Shown here in pieces: positions 54,796 through 63,505 of a stretch of DNA of 64,000 nucleotides (positions are counted from its first letter, which is position 1; the number at the start of each line of letters is the position of its first letter). Source of the DNA: Aquimarina brevivitae (GTDB lineage: Bacteria; Bacteroidota; Bacteroidia; Flavobacteriales; Flavobacteriaceae). The notes under the pieces are model-generated. The model had not been told where the DNA came from, did no database searches, and saw only the letters and a list, made by a program, of their open reading frames with translations. The DNA lies in NCBI RefSeq assembly GCF_004216895.1, contig NZ_SGXE01000008.1:1-64000 (forward strand). The letters are read 5' to 3'. The position numbers and the translations under genes are program-made.

Positions 54796-55901
54796 ACATT
54801 TTTAAAACCAAAAGGAATTATATAGATACAAAACTAGTTTTGGTTTTGGCAGGTTTCTATGCGCTATTCGATGTGGTTCTAGTTTCCAAAATACTATACA
54901 TGCGGTCTTATGGAAAGGAAAAAATGGACTTCGACTGGTATGATTTCCTTTTGTATAATTTGTTATTCGATTATATCATTGTGGTTAGTTTTATGGTCTT
55001 AATTGCGATAAGTACAAAACGGTTGCTAAATAAAAATTATTCCTGGGTCAAGATTATTTCAATACACATCATTTTCTCATTATTGATTGGTATTGTCATA
55101 CGTTTTGTAATTGATTTACAGACTTTAGTTACGGGTACCATTACCTATGAGGACTATAATATCCAGAAAAGTTTGTATGGGTTTATGGCGGTCATCGATT
55201 TAAATTTCCTTATTTATTTTGCGATGGTTTCTATGATCTATGCCTATTACTATATTAAAGTAGTTAAGGAGGTTGAAAAGAAGCAAAATCAATTGAAAGT
55301 TCAGCTGGTGGATACTAGAATGAAAATGCTTTCATCGCAGTTGCAACCCCATTTCTTATTTAATACGCTAAATTCTATAGCGGTACTGACCGATATCGAT
55401 GCCAGCAAGGCGAAGGATACCATCGCTGATTTGAGTGATTTTTTGAGAGAAATACTTTATGATAATGATAACCATACCATTACTCTTGAAAAAGAACTCA
55501 GGGTTCTAAAGTATTATCTCAATATCCTTAAGGTTAGATTTTCAGATCACCTGGTTATAAATCAAGAGATTGATGAAGGATTACTTTCTAGCCAAGTACC
55601 TGCATTATTGCTTCAACCGATTTTAGAGAATTCAATAAAACACGGGTATTCCTACAATAATACCGATTTAGAAGTTAACATCATTATTTTTTCAGAACGC
55701 AAACATTTGGTTATAAAAGTAGAAAATAATGGTGCCTTGTTACAAGAAAGTCATACGGTATTGTTGAAAAAGGGTATGGGCCTCGCCAATATCAATGACC
55801 GCTTAAGAAATCTTTATGGAAAGGACTATTTTTTTGAAATCAGTAACAAACCCGATAATACAGGTGTACAAACGCTTATTAAAATTCCGTTTAAAAACTA
55901 A
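54792..55901 (+). CDS. LytS-type sensor histidine kinase
   Basis: A 369-residue membrane kinase with about four transmembrane helices (residues 12-165), then a His_kinase domain with the phospho-histidine in LQPHFLFNTLNSIAVL and an HATPase domain with LLLQPILENSIKHG and GMGLANINDRL. No extracytoplasmic sensor domain is obvious. It is coupled to the LytTR regulator gene just upstream. A set of repeats follows downstream. Confidence 0.92.
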   Translation: MNIFKTKRNYIDTKLVLVLAGFYALFDVVLVSKILYMRSYGKEKMDFDWYDFLLYNLLFDYIIVVSFMVLIAISTKRLLNKNYSWVKIISIHIIFSLLIGIVIRFVIDLQTLVTGTITYEDYNIQKSLYGFMAVIDLNFLIYFAMVSMIYAYYYIKVVKEVEKKQNQLKVQLVDTRMKMLSSQLQPHFLFNTLNSIAVLTDIDASKAKDTIADLSDFLREILYDNDNHTITLEKELRVLKYYLNILKVRFSDHLVINQEIDEGLLSSQVPALLLQPILENSIKHGYSYNNTDLEVNIIIFSERKHLVIKVENNGALLQESHTVLLKKGMGLANINDRLRNLYGKDYFFEISNKPDNTGVQTLIKIPFKN

Positions 55902-56037
55902 ATAGTTCTGAAATAAGGCGGCTTTGCACTTGAAAAATAATCGGGTAGTGTCCTATTTTCAAAGCTATATAACAGCTTGTCTAAAAAGCAATTCTGTAGT
56001 TTAAACTGATTTTGATCGATCTGTATACCTATACTAG

Positions 56038-56139
56038 CATTCTATAAATGGCTACAATGGTTAAAACAAAAAACCGCAGCATATTGCTGCGGTTTTTCTT
56101 ATTTCAAGCCTGGCGCTTGATTGCGGAGAAAGAGGGATT
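56038..56139. repeat. Decayed tRNA-Ser tail, copy A
   Basis: This 102-base stretch matches 56327-56430 nearly base for base: CATTCTAYAAATG, a hairpin AACCGCAGC...GCTGCGGTT, then CAAGCCTGGCGCTTGATT and GCGGAGAAAGAGGGATT, the 3' end of the tRNA-Ser gene. It stops where the tRNA T arm should continue. On the minus strand it is a tRNA 3' end plus terminator without the tRNA body. Confidence 0.75.
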
Positions 56140-56259
56140 TTAGATGCTAATAAGTAATCCTAGGCAACTATAAAACCCACACTAAGCTAAGCTTCTTAGT
56201 TTTTGTATGTTCTTCCATTACACTGGAGCAAACTTGGCTATTTTCAGAAAATACAAAAT

Positions 56260-56303
56260 CCACAACTTTCGTTGTGGGTTTCTTTTGCGGAGAAAGAGGG
56301 ATT
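56260..56303. repeat. Third copy of the tRNA-Ser 3' end with its own hairpin
   Basis: CCACAAC...GTTGTGG (56260-56277) forms a hairpin followed by T-rich sequence and TGCGGAGAAAGAGGGATT (56286-56303), the same tRNA-Ser 3' end. The hairpin differs from those in the other two copies. Confidence 0.65.
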
Positions 56304-56326
56304 ACCTGCGGTTTTCCCTCTTACGG

Positions 56327-56430
56327 CATTCTACAAATGCCTACAGTCTTTAAAACAAAAAACCGCTAGCATAAATGCTGCGGTTTTTCTTATTCCAAGC
56401 CTGGCGCTTGATTGCGGAGAAAGAGGGATT
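56327..56430. repeat. tRNA-Ser tail repeat, copy B (attached to the intact gene)
   Basis: The partner of 56038-56139: hairpin AAACCGC...GCGGTTT with T run, GCCTGGCGCTTGATT and the 3' end of the functional tRNA-Ser. On the minus strand it is the tRNA's terminator region. Confidence 0.75.
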
Positions 56431-56499
56431 CGAACCCCCGGAGGTGTGACCCTCGCCGGTTTTCAAGACCGGTGCATTCGACCACTCTGCCATTTCTCC
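56415..56499 (-). tRNA. tRNA-Ser (anticodon TGA)
   Basis: The minus strand folds into a tRNA with acceptor GGAGAAA/TTTCTCC, an anticodon stem ACCGG/CCGGC-type loop CTTGAAAA giving TGA, a long variable arm (class II, serine) and a TTCGAAT T loop. CCA is not encoded. A consensus promoter lies just upstream. It decodes UCN serine codons. Confidence 0.93.
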
Positions 56500-56509
56500 G
56501 TTGCGGGTG

Positions 56510-56538
56510 CAAATATAAAACCTTTTTTTAATCTCAAA
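56510..56538 (-). promoter_or_regulatory. Promoter of tRNA-Ser
   Basis: On the minus strand TTTG (56538-56535) and TATATTTG (56517-56510) are 17 nt apart and match the Bacteroidota promoter consensus, 10 bases before the tRNA. Confidence 0.7.
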
Positions 56539-56640
56539 AGAATTATTTTAAAAATTATTCGCTAAAAATATCCTTTTCTTAAGTTTAAAGAAATATTACG
56601 AAATATGTATATTGTACTTTCTTTTAAAAATACAGTGTTA

Positions 56641-57696
56641 ATGAAAAATATTTTTATAGTAGGAGGTGCCTTTTTGGTGCTAGCGTGCGGAACTTCGCAG
56701 AAGTCTTCTGGACAAGCAGGAAAAGAGGTTGTAAAAGGGAATTCTTCTAGCATAGCTTACGATAATCCAGGTGCCTTTTCTAAAACCATAACAGCAGAAG
56801 AACTCAAAAAGTATTTGTACGTGTTTGCAGGCGATGATTTTGAAGGAAGAAATACGGGAGAACCAGGGCAAAAAAAAGCAGCTGAGTTTTTGAAAAAGCA
56901 ATATCAAGAGTTGAATATCCCTTCGCCAATAGCCAAAGGTGATTATTTTCAGGAGATACCAGAAAGTTATTTTAGAGGGAGTATAAAAGCTTCTGAGAAC
57001 GTATTAGCTTATATCAAAGGAACAGAAAAGCCTGATGAGCTCATAGTCATCTCAGCACATTACGATCACGTGGGTGTAGATACTAAGGGTAATATTTATA
57101 ACGGAGCCGATGATGACGGTTCTGGTACGGTGTCTTTATTAGAGATAGCCGAAGCTTTTAAGTTGGCTAAAGAGAAAGGGGTAGGACCTAAAAGATCTAT
57201 TCTTTTTCTACACGTTACTGGAGAAGAAAAAGGACTTTATGGATCAAAGTTTTATACTGAAAACCCAATATTTCCTTTAGAAAACACAATAGCAAATCTA
57301 AATATTGATATGGTAGGTAGAATTGATGAAGCGCATAATAGTAAAGAAAAGCAGAACTATATTTATTTAATCGGTAGTGATCGCTTAAGTACAGAACTGC
57401 ATAATTTAAGCGAGGATGTGAATAAAAAATACACCAAACTGGATCTTGATTATACCTACAACGACAAAAATGATCCTAATCGGTTTTATTATCGCAGTGA
57501 TCACTATAACTTTGCGAAACACAATATTCCTATCATATTTTACTTTAATGGAGTACATGAGGATTATCATAAACCTACCGATACACCAGATAAGATTGCA
57601 TATGATTTGTTAGCGAAGCGCGCGCAATTAGTATTTTATACCGCCTGGGAGATTGCAAACCGACCTGATCGTTTGGTAGTAGATGGAGTGAATTAG
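56641..57696 (+). CDS. M28-family metallopeptidase lipoprotein
   Basis: A 351-residue exported aminopeptidase (ATG at 56641, lipobox LVLAC). The two-zinc site is complete: His in SAHYDHVG, Asp in NGADDDGSG, the catalytic Glu in VTGEEKGLYGS, Asp in NIDMVGRID and His in RSDHYNFAK. A PA-like domain is not obvious. It removes N-terminal residues from peptides, probably in the periplasm. It ends before the terminator at 57731. Confidence 0.9.
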   Translation: MKNIFIVGGAFLVLACGTSQKSSGQAGKEVVKGNSSSIAYDNPGAFSKTITAEELKKYLYVFAGDDFEGRNTGEPGQKKAAEFLKKQYQELNIPSPIAKGDYFQEIPESYFRGSIKASENVLAYIKGTEKPDELIVISAHYDHVGVDTKGNIYNGADDDGSGTVSLLEIAEAFKLAKEKGVGPKRSILFLHVTGEEKGLYGSKFYTENPIFPLENTIANLNIDMVGRIDEAHNSKEKQNYIYLIGSDRLSTELHNLSEDVNKKYTKLDLDYTYNDKNDPNRFYYRSDHYNFAKHNIPIIFYFNGVHEDYHKPTDTPDKIAYDLLAKRAQLVFYTAWEIANRPDRLVVDGVN

Positions 57697-57730
57697 ATAA
57701 GGATATCAAAACCGTAATTGGATAAAAAGT

Positions 57731-57758
57731 AAAAAGCCTCAACTCTTGAGGCTTTTTT
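57731..57758 (+). terminator. Terminator of the M28 peptidase gene
   Basis: GCCTCAA (57736-57742) pairs with TTGAGGC (57746-57752), flanked by A and T runs. Confidence 0.8.
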
Positions 57759-57774
57759 ATTGTAAAGTATAAAC

Positions 57775-57806
57775 ACAAAAAAACCCGTCGTTTGACGGGT
57801 TTTTTC
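57775..57806 (-). terminator. Terminator of tRNA-His
   Basis: AAACCCGTC (57781-57789) pairs with GACGGGTTT (57794-57802). On the minus strand a T run follows. It lies 10 bases downstream of tRNA-His. Confidence 0.8.
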
Positions 57807-57815
57807 TTGCGAATG

Positions 57816-57890
57816 GGTGGAAGATCGGTCTCGAACCGACGACCTCCTGAACCACAATCAGGCGCTCTAACCAACTGAGCTACAACCACC
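57816..57890 (-). tRNA. tRNA-His (anticodon GTG)
   Basis: The minus strand gives a 74-base tRNA plus the extra 5' G (-1). The D arm GCTC...GAGC, anticodon stem CCTGA/TCAGG with loop TTGTGGT (anticodon GTG) and T arm GTCGG/CCGAT are all normal. In the acceptor stem (GTGGTTG with CTTCCAC) positions 5-68 and 6-67 are T-T mismatches. A consensus promoter lies upstream. Confidence 0.92.
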
Positions 57891-57905
57891 ATTTAATTGC
57901 GGATG

Positions 57906-57936
57906 CAAAAATAAAAGAATAATATGTTTTTGCAAA
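57906..57936 (-). promoter_or_regulatory. Promoter of tRNA-His
   Basis: On the minus strand TTTG (57936-57933), a 19-nt gap and TATTTTTG (57913-57906) match the Bacteroidota consensus fully, 16 bases before the tRNA. Confidence 0.75.
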
Positions 57937-57970
57937 GGAAAAAATACATTTTTGTAAAATAAAAAGTAAT

Positions 57971-58687
57971 CTAGATCAAGTCAAATATCGAATCAACTGC
58001 AATACAGCGTTCTACAGTAAATCCCTCGGCATAAGGGGTTCCTATTAATCTTCCTAAATCAGCTGCTCGGTATTTGATGCTATCCATAAAGTTTTTACTA
58101 GATATAGGCGTTTCTGGCTCATTATTCTTTTCATCATAAAACTGAGATTTATAAGCGGCCACACTTTCTATTTTTTTATCCATAAATCCACTGATATCTA
58201 CTACAAAATCGGGTTGCAAATTTTTCCATTGAATATAATGGTAGACAAGTCTAGGTCTCCAGGGGTCTTGTGCTGTGTTCTCATAGGTAGTGTCGATTTT
58301 TCGAAGCCCCGATAAAAAACAGGCATTTGAAACTAATGAACTCGCTCTGCCGTGATCGATATGTCTATCTTCAATAGCATTACATAAAATGACCTCAGGG
58401 CGGTATTTTCGTATTATTTTTATGATCTCAAGCTGGTGTGTTTCATCGTCGACAAAGAAACCATCTCTAAACCCTAAATTCTCTCGAATGGCAACACCCA
58501 AAATTTTGGCTGCAGCTGAAGCTTCTTCTTCTCTTATTTGTGGAGTTCCTCTGGTTCCTAGCTCTCCGCGGGTAAGATCCAAAATTCCTACTTTTTTTCC
58601 TTTGCTTATTTCTTTTGCTATAGTTCCGGCACAGCTCAGTTCTACATCGTCTGGATGAGCTCCAATGGCTAAAATATCTAGTTTCAC
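57971..58687 (-). CDS. bshB1: Bacillithiol biosynthesis deacetylase BshB1
   Basis: A 238-residue LmbE/PIG-L-family zinc deacetylase, which removes acetyl from GlcNAc-malate in bacillithiol synthesis. It starts with GTG and shows AIGAHPDDVELSCAGT (zinc and catalytic Asp), RGELGTRGTPQIR and DRHIDHGRAS. The family match is specific to BshB1 rather than generic LmbE. Bacillithiol is the glutathione-like thiol in this lineage. A Cys/Met-metabolism enzyme gene lies 31 bases upstream. Confidence 0.9.
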   Translation of the reverse strand: MKLDILAIGAHPDDVELSCAGTIAKEISKGKKVGILDLTRGELGTRGTPQIREEEASAAAKILGVAIRENLGFRDGFFVDDETHQLEIIKIIRKYRPEVILCNAIEDRHIDHGRASSLVSNACFLSGLRKIDTTYENTAQDPWRPRLVYHYIQWKNLQPDFVVDISGFMDKKIESVAAYKSQFYDEKNNEPETPISSKNFMDSIKYRAADLGRLIGTPYAEGFTVERCIAVDSIFDLI

Positions 58688-58718
58688 GCTAGTTCTGTTT
58701 AGTGATATCAGTTAATTA

Positions 58719-59891
58719 TTATGAAAGTGTTATTTGTTTCTTTTTTATCGCTTCAATTCCTTGTTGGATATCAGCCACCAGGTCTTCTTTTTCTTCAATA
58801 CCTACACTAAAGCGCAGTAGTCCGTCTTTAATGCCTTGAGCAGCTCGCTCTTCTTCGGACAAGAGAGAATGCGAAGTTTTAGAAGGGGAGAGTATAGTGC
58901 TTTCCACACCTGCTAAACTCATAGAGCTTTTTATTAACTTCAATTCTTTTTGAAACTGAGAAGCGTCTAGCCCATCTGCAAGTTCAAAGGAGAGCATACC
59001 GCCAAAACCTTTCATCTGTTGTTTGGCTATATCATGATCAGGATGAGATTTCAGACCCGGGTAGTATACATTAGCGATATCATTATTTTCTTGAAGCCAT
59101 TGAGCTAAGAACAGCGCATTTTCGTTTTGTTGTTTTACGCGTAATCCTAATGTTTTAATACTTCGTTCTAGCATCCAAACAGTAAAGTCACTTAGACTTC
59201 CTCCAAAGTTCTTAGCTACTTGAAAAATTTTATCTACGTGTTCATGCGTCCCAACTACAGCTCCTGCTAGGATATCACTGTGACCTCCTAGATATTTGGT
59301 TGCTGAGTGTAAAACAATGTCGATACCTAAATCTATGGGGTTTTGATTCACTGGAGAAGCAAAGGTGTTGTCAATCATCGTTATGATGCCTTTGGACTTT
59401 CCTAATTTAGCAATGGCTTTAATGTCGGTAATACTTAATAAAGGGTTTGATGGAGTTTCAATATAGATCACCTTTGTGTTTTCTTGTATTTGATCCACAA
59501 AGTCAGTAATACTTTGACCTTGTACATAGGAGAATTCTATATTGTGTTTTTCAAATTCTTCATTAATTAAGTTGGCAGTACCGCCATAAATATTTCGTTG
59601 GGACACGATGTGATCACCACTTTTTAAAAAAGCAAAGAGTGCAGTACTAATAGCTGCCATACCACTACCAAAAATTAACGACGCCTCACCGTTTTCCAAA
59701 CGAGCAATTTTTTTGCATAACGCTTCTTGATTGGGGGTGTTAAAATATCTTGGGTATCTTTTGGTTTCAACATCTTCAAAGGCATAAGAGGTGGATAAGT
59801 AAATTGGAGACACAGCGCCTTTAAATTGTTTATCTTCCAACTCACCCACATGTGTACAAATGGTATTAAACCCTTTTTTTGTATGATCCAT
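58719..59891 (-). CDS. Cys/Met-metabolism PLP enzyme (cystathionine gamma-synthase/lyase type)
   Basis: A 390-residue trans-sulfuration-family enzyme. It has RYFNTPNQEALCKKIARLE, the PLP phosphate region IFGSGMAAISTALF, ETPSNPLL, the cofactor lysine in SATKYLGGHSDILAG and C-terminal RFSVGIEEKEDLVADI. Gamma-synthase, gamma-lyase and methionine gamma-lyase cannot be told apart from these motifs. Its position with bshB1 suggests a link to cysteine and thiol supply. Confidence 0.87.
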   Translation of the reverse strand: MDHTKKGFNTICTHVGELEDKQFKGAVSPIYLSTSYAFEDVETKRYPRYFNTPNQEALCKKIARLENGEASLIFGSGMAAISTALFAFLKSGDHIVSQRNIYGGTANLINEEFEKHNIEFSYVQGQSITDFVDQIQENTKVIYIETPSNPLLSITDIKAIAKLGKSKGIITMIDNTFASPVNQNPIDLGIDIVLHSATKYLGGHSDILAGAVVGTHEHVDKIFQVAKNFGGSLSDFTVWMLERSIKTLGLRVKQQNENALFLAQWLQENNDIANVYYPGLKSHPDHDIAKQQMKGFGGMLSFELADGLDASQFQKELKLIKSSMSLAGVESTILSPSKTSHSLLSEEERAAQGIKDGLLRFSVGIEEKEDLVADIQQGIEAIKKKQITLS

Positions 59892-59981
59892 ATAATATCT
59901 GCAATAAATAATTAAAGCTTTAAATTTACTACAATGAAAAAGATTACACTCAGGTTTTAATAAATAATTAGAGGTCTAGAT

Positions 59982-62219
59982 TTAAATCGTTTTGATTTTT
60001 GAAATATTTCGGATAATGGTTTGGAAGAATTGCTGCGTATCGTAGGGTTTAATAATTACATCATTCATACCTACTGCAGTGGCTTGCACTCTTATTTCAT
60101 TTTCTTCTACTGCGGTTAAAGCAATAATAGGAAGTTGGGAATTGAAAGTTCTTATTATTTTTGTAGCCTCAAGTCCATTTAACTCTGGCATATTGATATC
60201 CATTAAAACCAAGTCGTAATCATTAACTTTGATTTTTTCTATGGCATCTGCACCATTGCCAGCAATATCGCAACTATACCCCTTCTTTTTCAAAATATTT
60301 TGCGTAACTATCTGATTAATCTTATTATCATCAACTACCAGTAAGTTGAAGTTGGTTGTACCAATACTCAAATTTTCCCCTGTGGTCAAAAGCACTTCTT
60401 TCTCCTTCAGTGCTTTTTCATAGGTAATGTCAAAATAAAATTCAGAACCTTTACCTTCTTCACTTTCTATAAATATTTCACTTTCGTGCAAATGAATTAA
60501 TTTTCTTACAATGGCTAAACCTAAACCTGTACCTTCATATTCTTGGTTTTGATTTTTTACCTGTGCGAAATTGTCAAAAATATCCTTCTGTTTGCTTTTG
60601 GGGATACCAATTCCATCATCTTTCACAACAAAGCGAAGCTTACAGCTTTTTTTATCATCTTCCAAGCATTTCACATTAACCCAAATATTTCCATCTTTTG
60701 TAAACTTTAAGGCATTTCCCATTAAGTTAATTAAGATCTGAGAAAGTCGGACTGAATCACCAATAAGCGTACTGTCAATGGATTCGTCTAAATTAATATG
60801 TACCTTATTATTGTTACTTTTTTGCTTAGTTCGTAGTGAATTAGTAATACCTTCTATTAAAATTTTTAGATCAAAAGAAACTTTTTCTAATTTCACCTCG
60901 TTAGTTTCTATCTTACTAAGCTGTAAAACATCGTTGATGAGTGCCAATAAATAGTCTCCAGAGAATTTCAAGGATTCTAAATATTCATTTTTCTTCTTCG
61001 CATCTGGGTTTTCCATTAAAAGGGAGGTCAGCCCAATTACCCCATATAGTGGAGTACGTAATTCGTGACTAACCGTAGAGATAAATTGCGACTTTAAAGT
61101 GGAGACTTGTTCCGCAGTTTCTTTTGCAGTGCGTAATTCCTTATTTTTTTCTATAAGGTCTTGATTAAGCTTTTTCTTTTGAAGATTATTCTTATAACTA
61201 CTAATTAAGAAGGCAAGTGAAATTAAAATGATAACAATACCTAGAATAATACTGATACGCCATTTGATTTCTTCATTTTCCTTTTCATCGAGATCTTCTT
61301 CCATTTTTTGGGCTTGCTTCTTATATTCATCCACATCGAATTTGATACTAGCTTTTTGTAAGTCTACGTCTTTTTTAATCCGCTGAGCATCATTGTAATA
61401 CTTGGTGTGTTGGTCTAAAAGTTTATATGCTTTTTTAAAATTACCCCGTGCATAACTTAAATTTGATTTTGCTCTATAAGCATCAGCAAGATCAAGATTA
61501 AAACAAAAGGTTAAATCTTTGTTATTTTGGTGATTACGGATTTCTTTTTTGGCAACACTTACGGCGCTATCAAGACTTTGGTTGGCTAAATCGAGTTGAT
61601 CGGTATTCAAATAGTACTTACCCAATAATAAGTTTAGTTTTACTCGATCCGTAGCATCAGATTTCGGTGAAATCAATTTTTGGGCAGGGGATAATTTCTG
61701 ATATGCTAACTTATATTTTTTGTTAGCAATATAATGCTTACCAAGATTAAGTAACGGCTTCACCATTCTCGTAGTATCCTTCAAGACAGCAGCAAATTGG
61801 TACGATTGATTAAAATCTTCTATGGCTTCATTAATCAAATTAGGTTTCTTAAGTTTTGCTCTACCTAGATTATTAAGCGCATCTATTTCTAAGACTCTGT
61901 TTTTTGAAGTTATTGCTAATATTTTAGCAGTTGAATAGTTGCTTATGGCTTTTTCAATCTCATCATTCATTTCATAGATTTGACCTCTAAGATTGGAAAT
62001 ATAGGAATGATTTTTATCGTCGTTATTATACTGAGCAGCCTGCCGAGCATACTTCAAAACTTCTAGCGCTTGCTCATACTTGTATTCCTTTAGTAATTGT
62101 TCAGCGTCTGCGATGGAGTTTTGAACATCGTCTGAGGTAAGTTCTCCTTGTGCACGCAAATTATGTTCTGCGCACACGAAAAGCAACATTGACAATATAA
62201 AACGTAGAAATTTATTCAA
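59982..62219 (-). CDS. TPR hybrid histidine kinase
   Basis: A 745-residue kinase: signal peptide (1-24; start TTG at 62219), periplasmic TPR repeats (about 30-300), one transmembrane helix (about 325-348), a short coiled coil, HisKA with STVSHELRTPLYGVIG, HATPase with DDGIGIPKSKQKDIF and GTGLGLAIVRKL, and a C-terminal receiver (about 620-740) with Asp in DLVLMDINMPELNG and Lys in IIKPYDTQQ. Phosphate would pass His to Asp within one chain. No output regulator is adjacent. Confidence 0.92.
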   Translation of the reverse strand: MNKFLRFILSMLLFVCAEHNLRAQGELTSDDVQNSIADAEQLLKEYKYEQALEVLKYARQAAQYNNDDKNHSYISNLRGQIYEMNDEIEKAISNYSTAKILAITSKNRVLEIDALNNLGRAKLKKPNLINEAIEDFNQSYQFAAVLKDTTRMVKPLLNLGKHYIANKKYKLAYQKLSPAQKLISPKSDATDRVKLNLLLGKYYLNTDQLDLANQSLDSAVSVAKKEIRNHQNNKDLTFCFNLDLADAYRAKSNLSYARGNFKKAYKLLDQHTKYYNDAQRIKKDVDLQKASIKFDVDEYKKQAQKMEEDLDEKENEEIKWRISIILGIVIILISLAFLISSYKNNLQKKKLNQDLIEKNKELRTAKETAEQVSTLKSQFISTVSHELRTPLYGVIGLTSLLMENPDAKKKNEYLESLKFSGDYLLALINDVLQLSKIETNEVKLEKVSFDLKILIEGITNSLRTKQKSNNNKVHINLDESIDSTLIGDSVRLSQILINLMGNALKFTKDGNIWVNVKCLEDDKKSCKLRFVVKDDGIGIPKSKQKDIFDNFAQVKNQNQEYEGTGLGLAIVRKLIHLHESEIFIESEEGKGSEFYFDITYEKALKEKEVLLTTGENLSIGTTNFNLLVVDDNKINQIVTQNILKKKGYSCDIAGNGADAIEKIKVNDYDLVLMDINMPELNGLEATKIIRTFNSQLPIIALTAVEENEIRVQATAVGMNDVIIKPYDTQQFFQTIIRNISKIKTI

Positions 62220-62410
62220 ATTGTTGGTAATTAGGGCACTTAAAGCATTACGAAAATACGAAATTAGAGCTTATAAAACGTAATTAAACCTTTAAAAAGT
62301 GTAATTAATCCGTAATTTTTGTAAGGTTTACCGCTTTTTTGTAAGAAATAAAAGCGTGGATTAAATTGTATTATTAAAAACTATATTGAAATAAGAAATT
62401 AAAATTGCAG

Positions 62411-62444
62411 TTGTTTTTTAAACGCTAAAGCTTGTGTATTTTTG
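62411..62444 (+). promoter_or_regulatory. Promoter of the peroxiredoxin gene
   Basis: TTG (62411-62413), a 23-nt gap and TATTTTTG (62437-62444) match the Bacteroidota consensus, about 40 bases before the ATG at 62485. Confidence 0.65.
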
Positions 62445-62484
62445 CCCTTATAAAATCAATTATAAATCAATAAAAAAATAAAGA

Positions 62485-63123
62485 ATGGCAATTGTAGGTA
62501 AAAAGTTTCCTGATTTAAATGTGGACGCTATGAATGAAATGGGAGACACATTTAAAATCAACGTGCTAGAGGAAGCAAAAAACAATAACAAGAAAGTTTT
62601 ACTTTTCTGGTACCCAAAGGATTTTACATTTGTTTGTCCAACTGAGCTTCATGCGTTTCAAGAGGCATTAGCTGAGTTTGAGAAAAGAAACACTATTGTT
62701 ATTGGTGCTTCTTGTGATACTCCAGAGGTTCACTTTGCTTGGTTAAATACTTCTAAAGATAATGGAGGAATAGAAGGGGTAACGTATCCAATTCTTGCAG
62801 ATTCTAATAGAAATTTATCCAGTACTTTAGGGATCTTAGATATTTCTAACGAAATGTATAATGAGGAAACTGGTGTGGTAACCGTTGAAGGAGATAATGT
62901 AACCTATAGAGCAACCTACTTAATCGATGAAGAGGGAACTGTATTCCACGAAGGTATCAACCATATGCCAGTAGGTAGAAATGTAGGAGAGTTCTTGAGA
63001 CTTATAGACGCCTATACTCACGTTCAGAAAAATGGTGAAGTATGTCCTGCAAACTGGGAAGAAGGTAAAGAGGCAATGAATGCCAATAGAGATGGAGTAG
63101 CAAGTTACTTATCATCTCACTAA
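62485..63123 (+). CDS. 2-Cys peroxiredoxin (AhpC/Prx1 type)
   Basis: A 212-residue peroxidase that reduces hydrogen peroxide and organic peroxides. The peroxidatic Cys is C51 in DFTFVCPTEL, the resolving Cys is in KNGEVCPANWEEGKEAM, and the conserved Arg is in YRATYLIDEEG. It is a typical 2-Cys type. A strong terminator follows, then a thioredoxin gene as likely reductant. Overall the block is an oxidative-stress island. Confidence 0.92.
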   Translation: MAIVGKKFPDLNVDAMNEMGDTFKINVLEEAKNNNKKVLLFWYPKDFTFVCPTELHAFQEALAEFEKRNTIVIGASCDTPEVHFAWLNTSKDNGGIEGVTYPILADSNRNLSSTLGILDISNEMYNEETGVVTVEGDNVTYRATYLIDEEGTVFHEGINHMPVGRNVGEFLRLIDAYTHVQKNGEVCPANWEEGKEAMNANRDGVASYLSSH

Positions 63124-63143
63124 GAAGAATTAGACTTGTTATA

Positions 63144-63170
63144 AACCCTCTGCACTCAGAGGGTTTTTTT
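63144..63170 (+). terminator. Terminator of the peroxiredoxin gene
   Basis: AACCCTCTG (63144-63152) pairs with CAGAGGGTT (63157-63165) around CACT and runs into seven Ts. Confidence 0.88.
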
Positions 63171-63190
63171 AAAAATTTAAAAGAAATACG

Positions 63191-63505
63191 ATGATTACAG
63201 AAATTGAAAAAGATAATTTATCAGAAATCGTTGATCAAAACAAAACCGTATTTGTTCAGTTTTCAGCAAGTTGGTGTGGGAACTGTAGAATTATGAAGCC
63301 TAAATTTAAAAAGTTAGCATCAGAAAATGAGAATGCTTCTTTTATAGTGGTAGATGCAGAGAAATTTCCAGAGTCTCGTAAGTTAGCTAATGTAGATAAC
63401 TTACCAACTTTTGCAGCTTTCAAAGACGGTAGTTTTGTAAATCAAGTGCAGACAAATAAATTTGATGTTTTAAAAGAATTAGTTGATGAAGTTACCAGTA
63501 ATTAA
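63191..63505 (+). CDS. Thioredoxin-family protein
   Basis: A 104-residue thioredoxin with active site C29-x-x-C32 in FSASWCGNCRIMKPKF; the middle is Gly-Asn, where classical thioredoxins have Gly-Pro. The cis-Pro lies in VDNLPTFAAF. It probably reduces the adjacent peroxiredoxin or thiol peroxidase. Its 3' end overlaps the next gene by 20 bases. Confidence 0.88.
   Translation: MITEIEKDNLSEIVDQNKTVFVQFSASWCGNCRIMKPKFKKLASENENASFIVVDAEKFPESRKLANVDNLPTFAAFKDGSFVNQVQTNKFDVLKELVDEVTSN

Noticed and set aside
56203-56565. 120-residue ORF crossing the tRNA-Ser locus
   Set aside because: Its middle (GERGIRTPGG...) is the antisense translation of the tRNA-Ser gene, a well-known type of spurious protein.
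57575-57892. 105-residue ORF starting MVVVAQLVRAPDC
   Set aside because: It is a translation through tRNA-His and the terminators, again a known spurious product.
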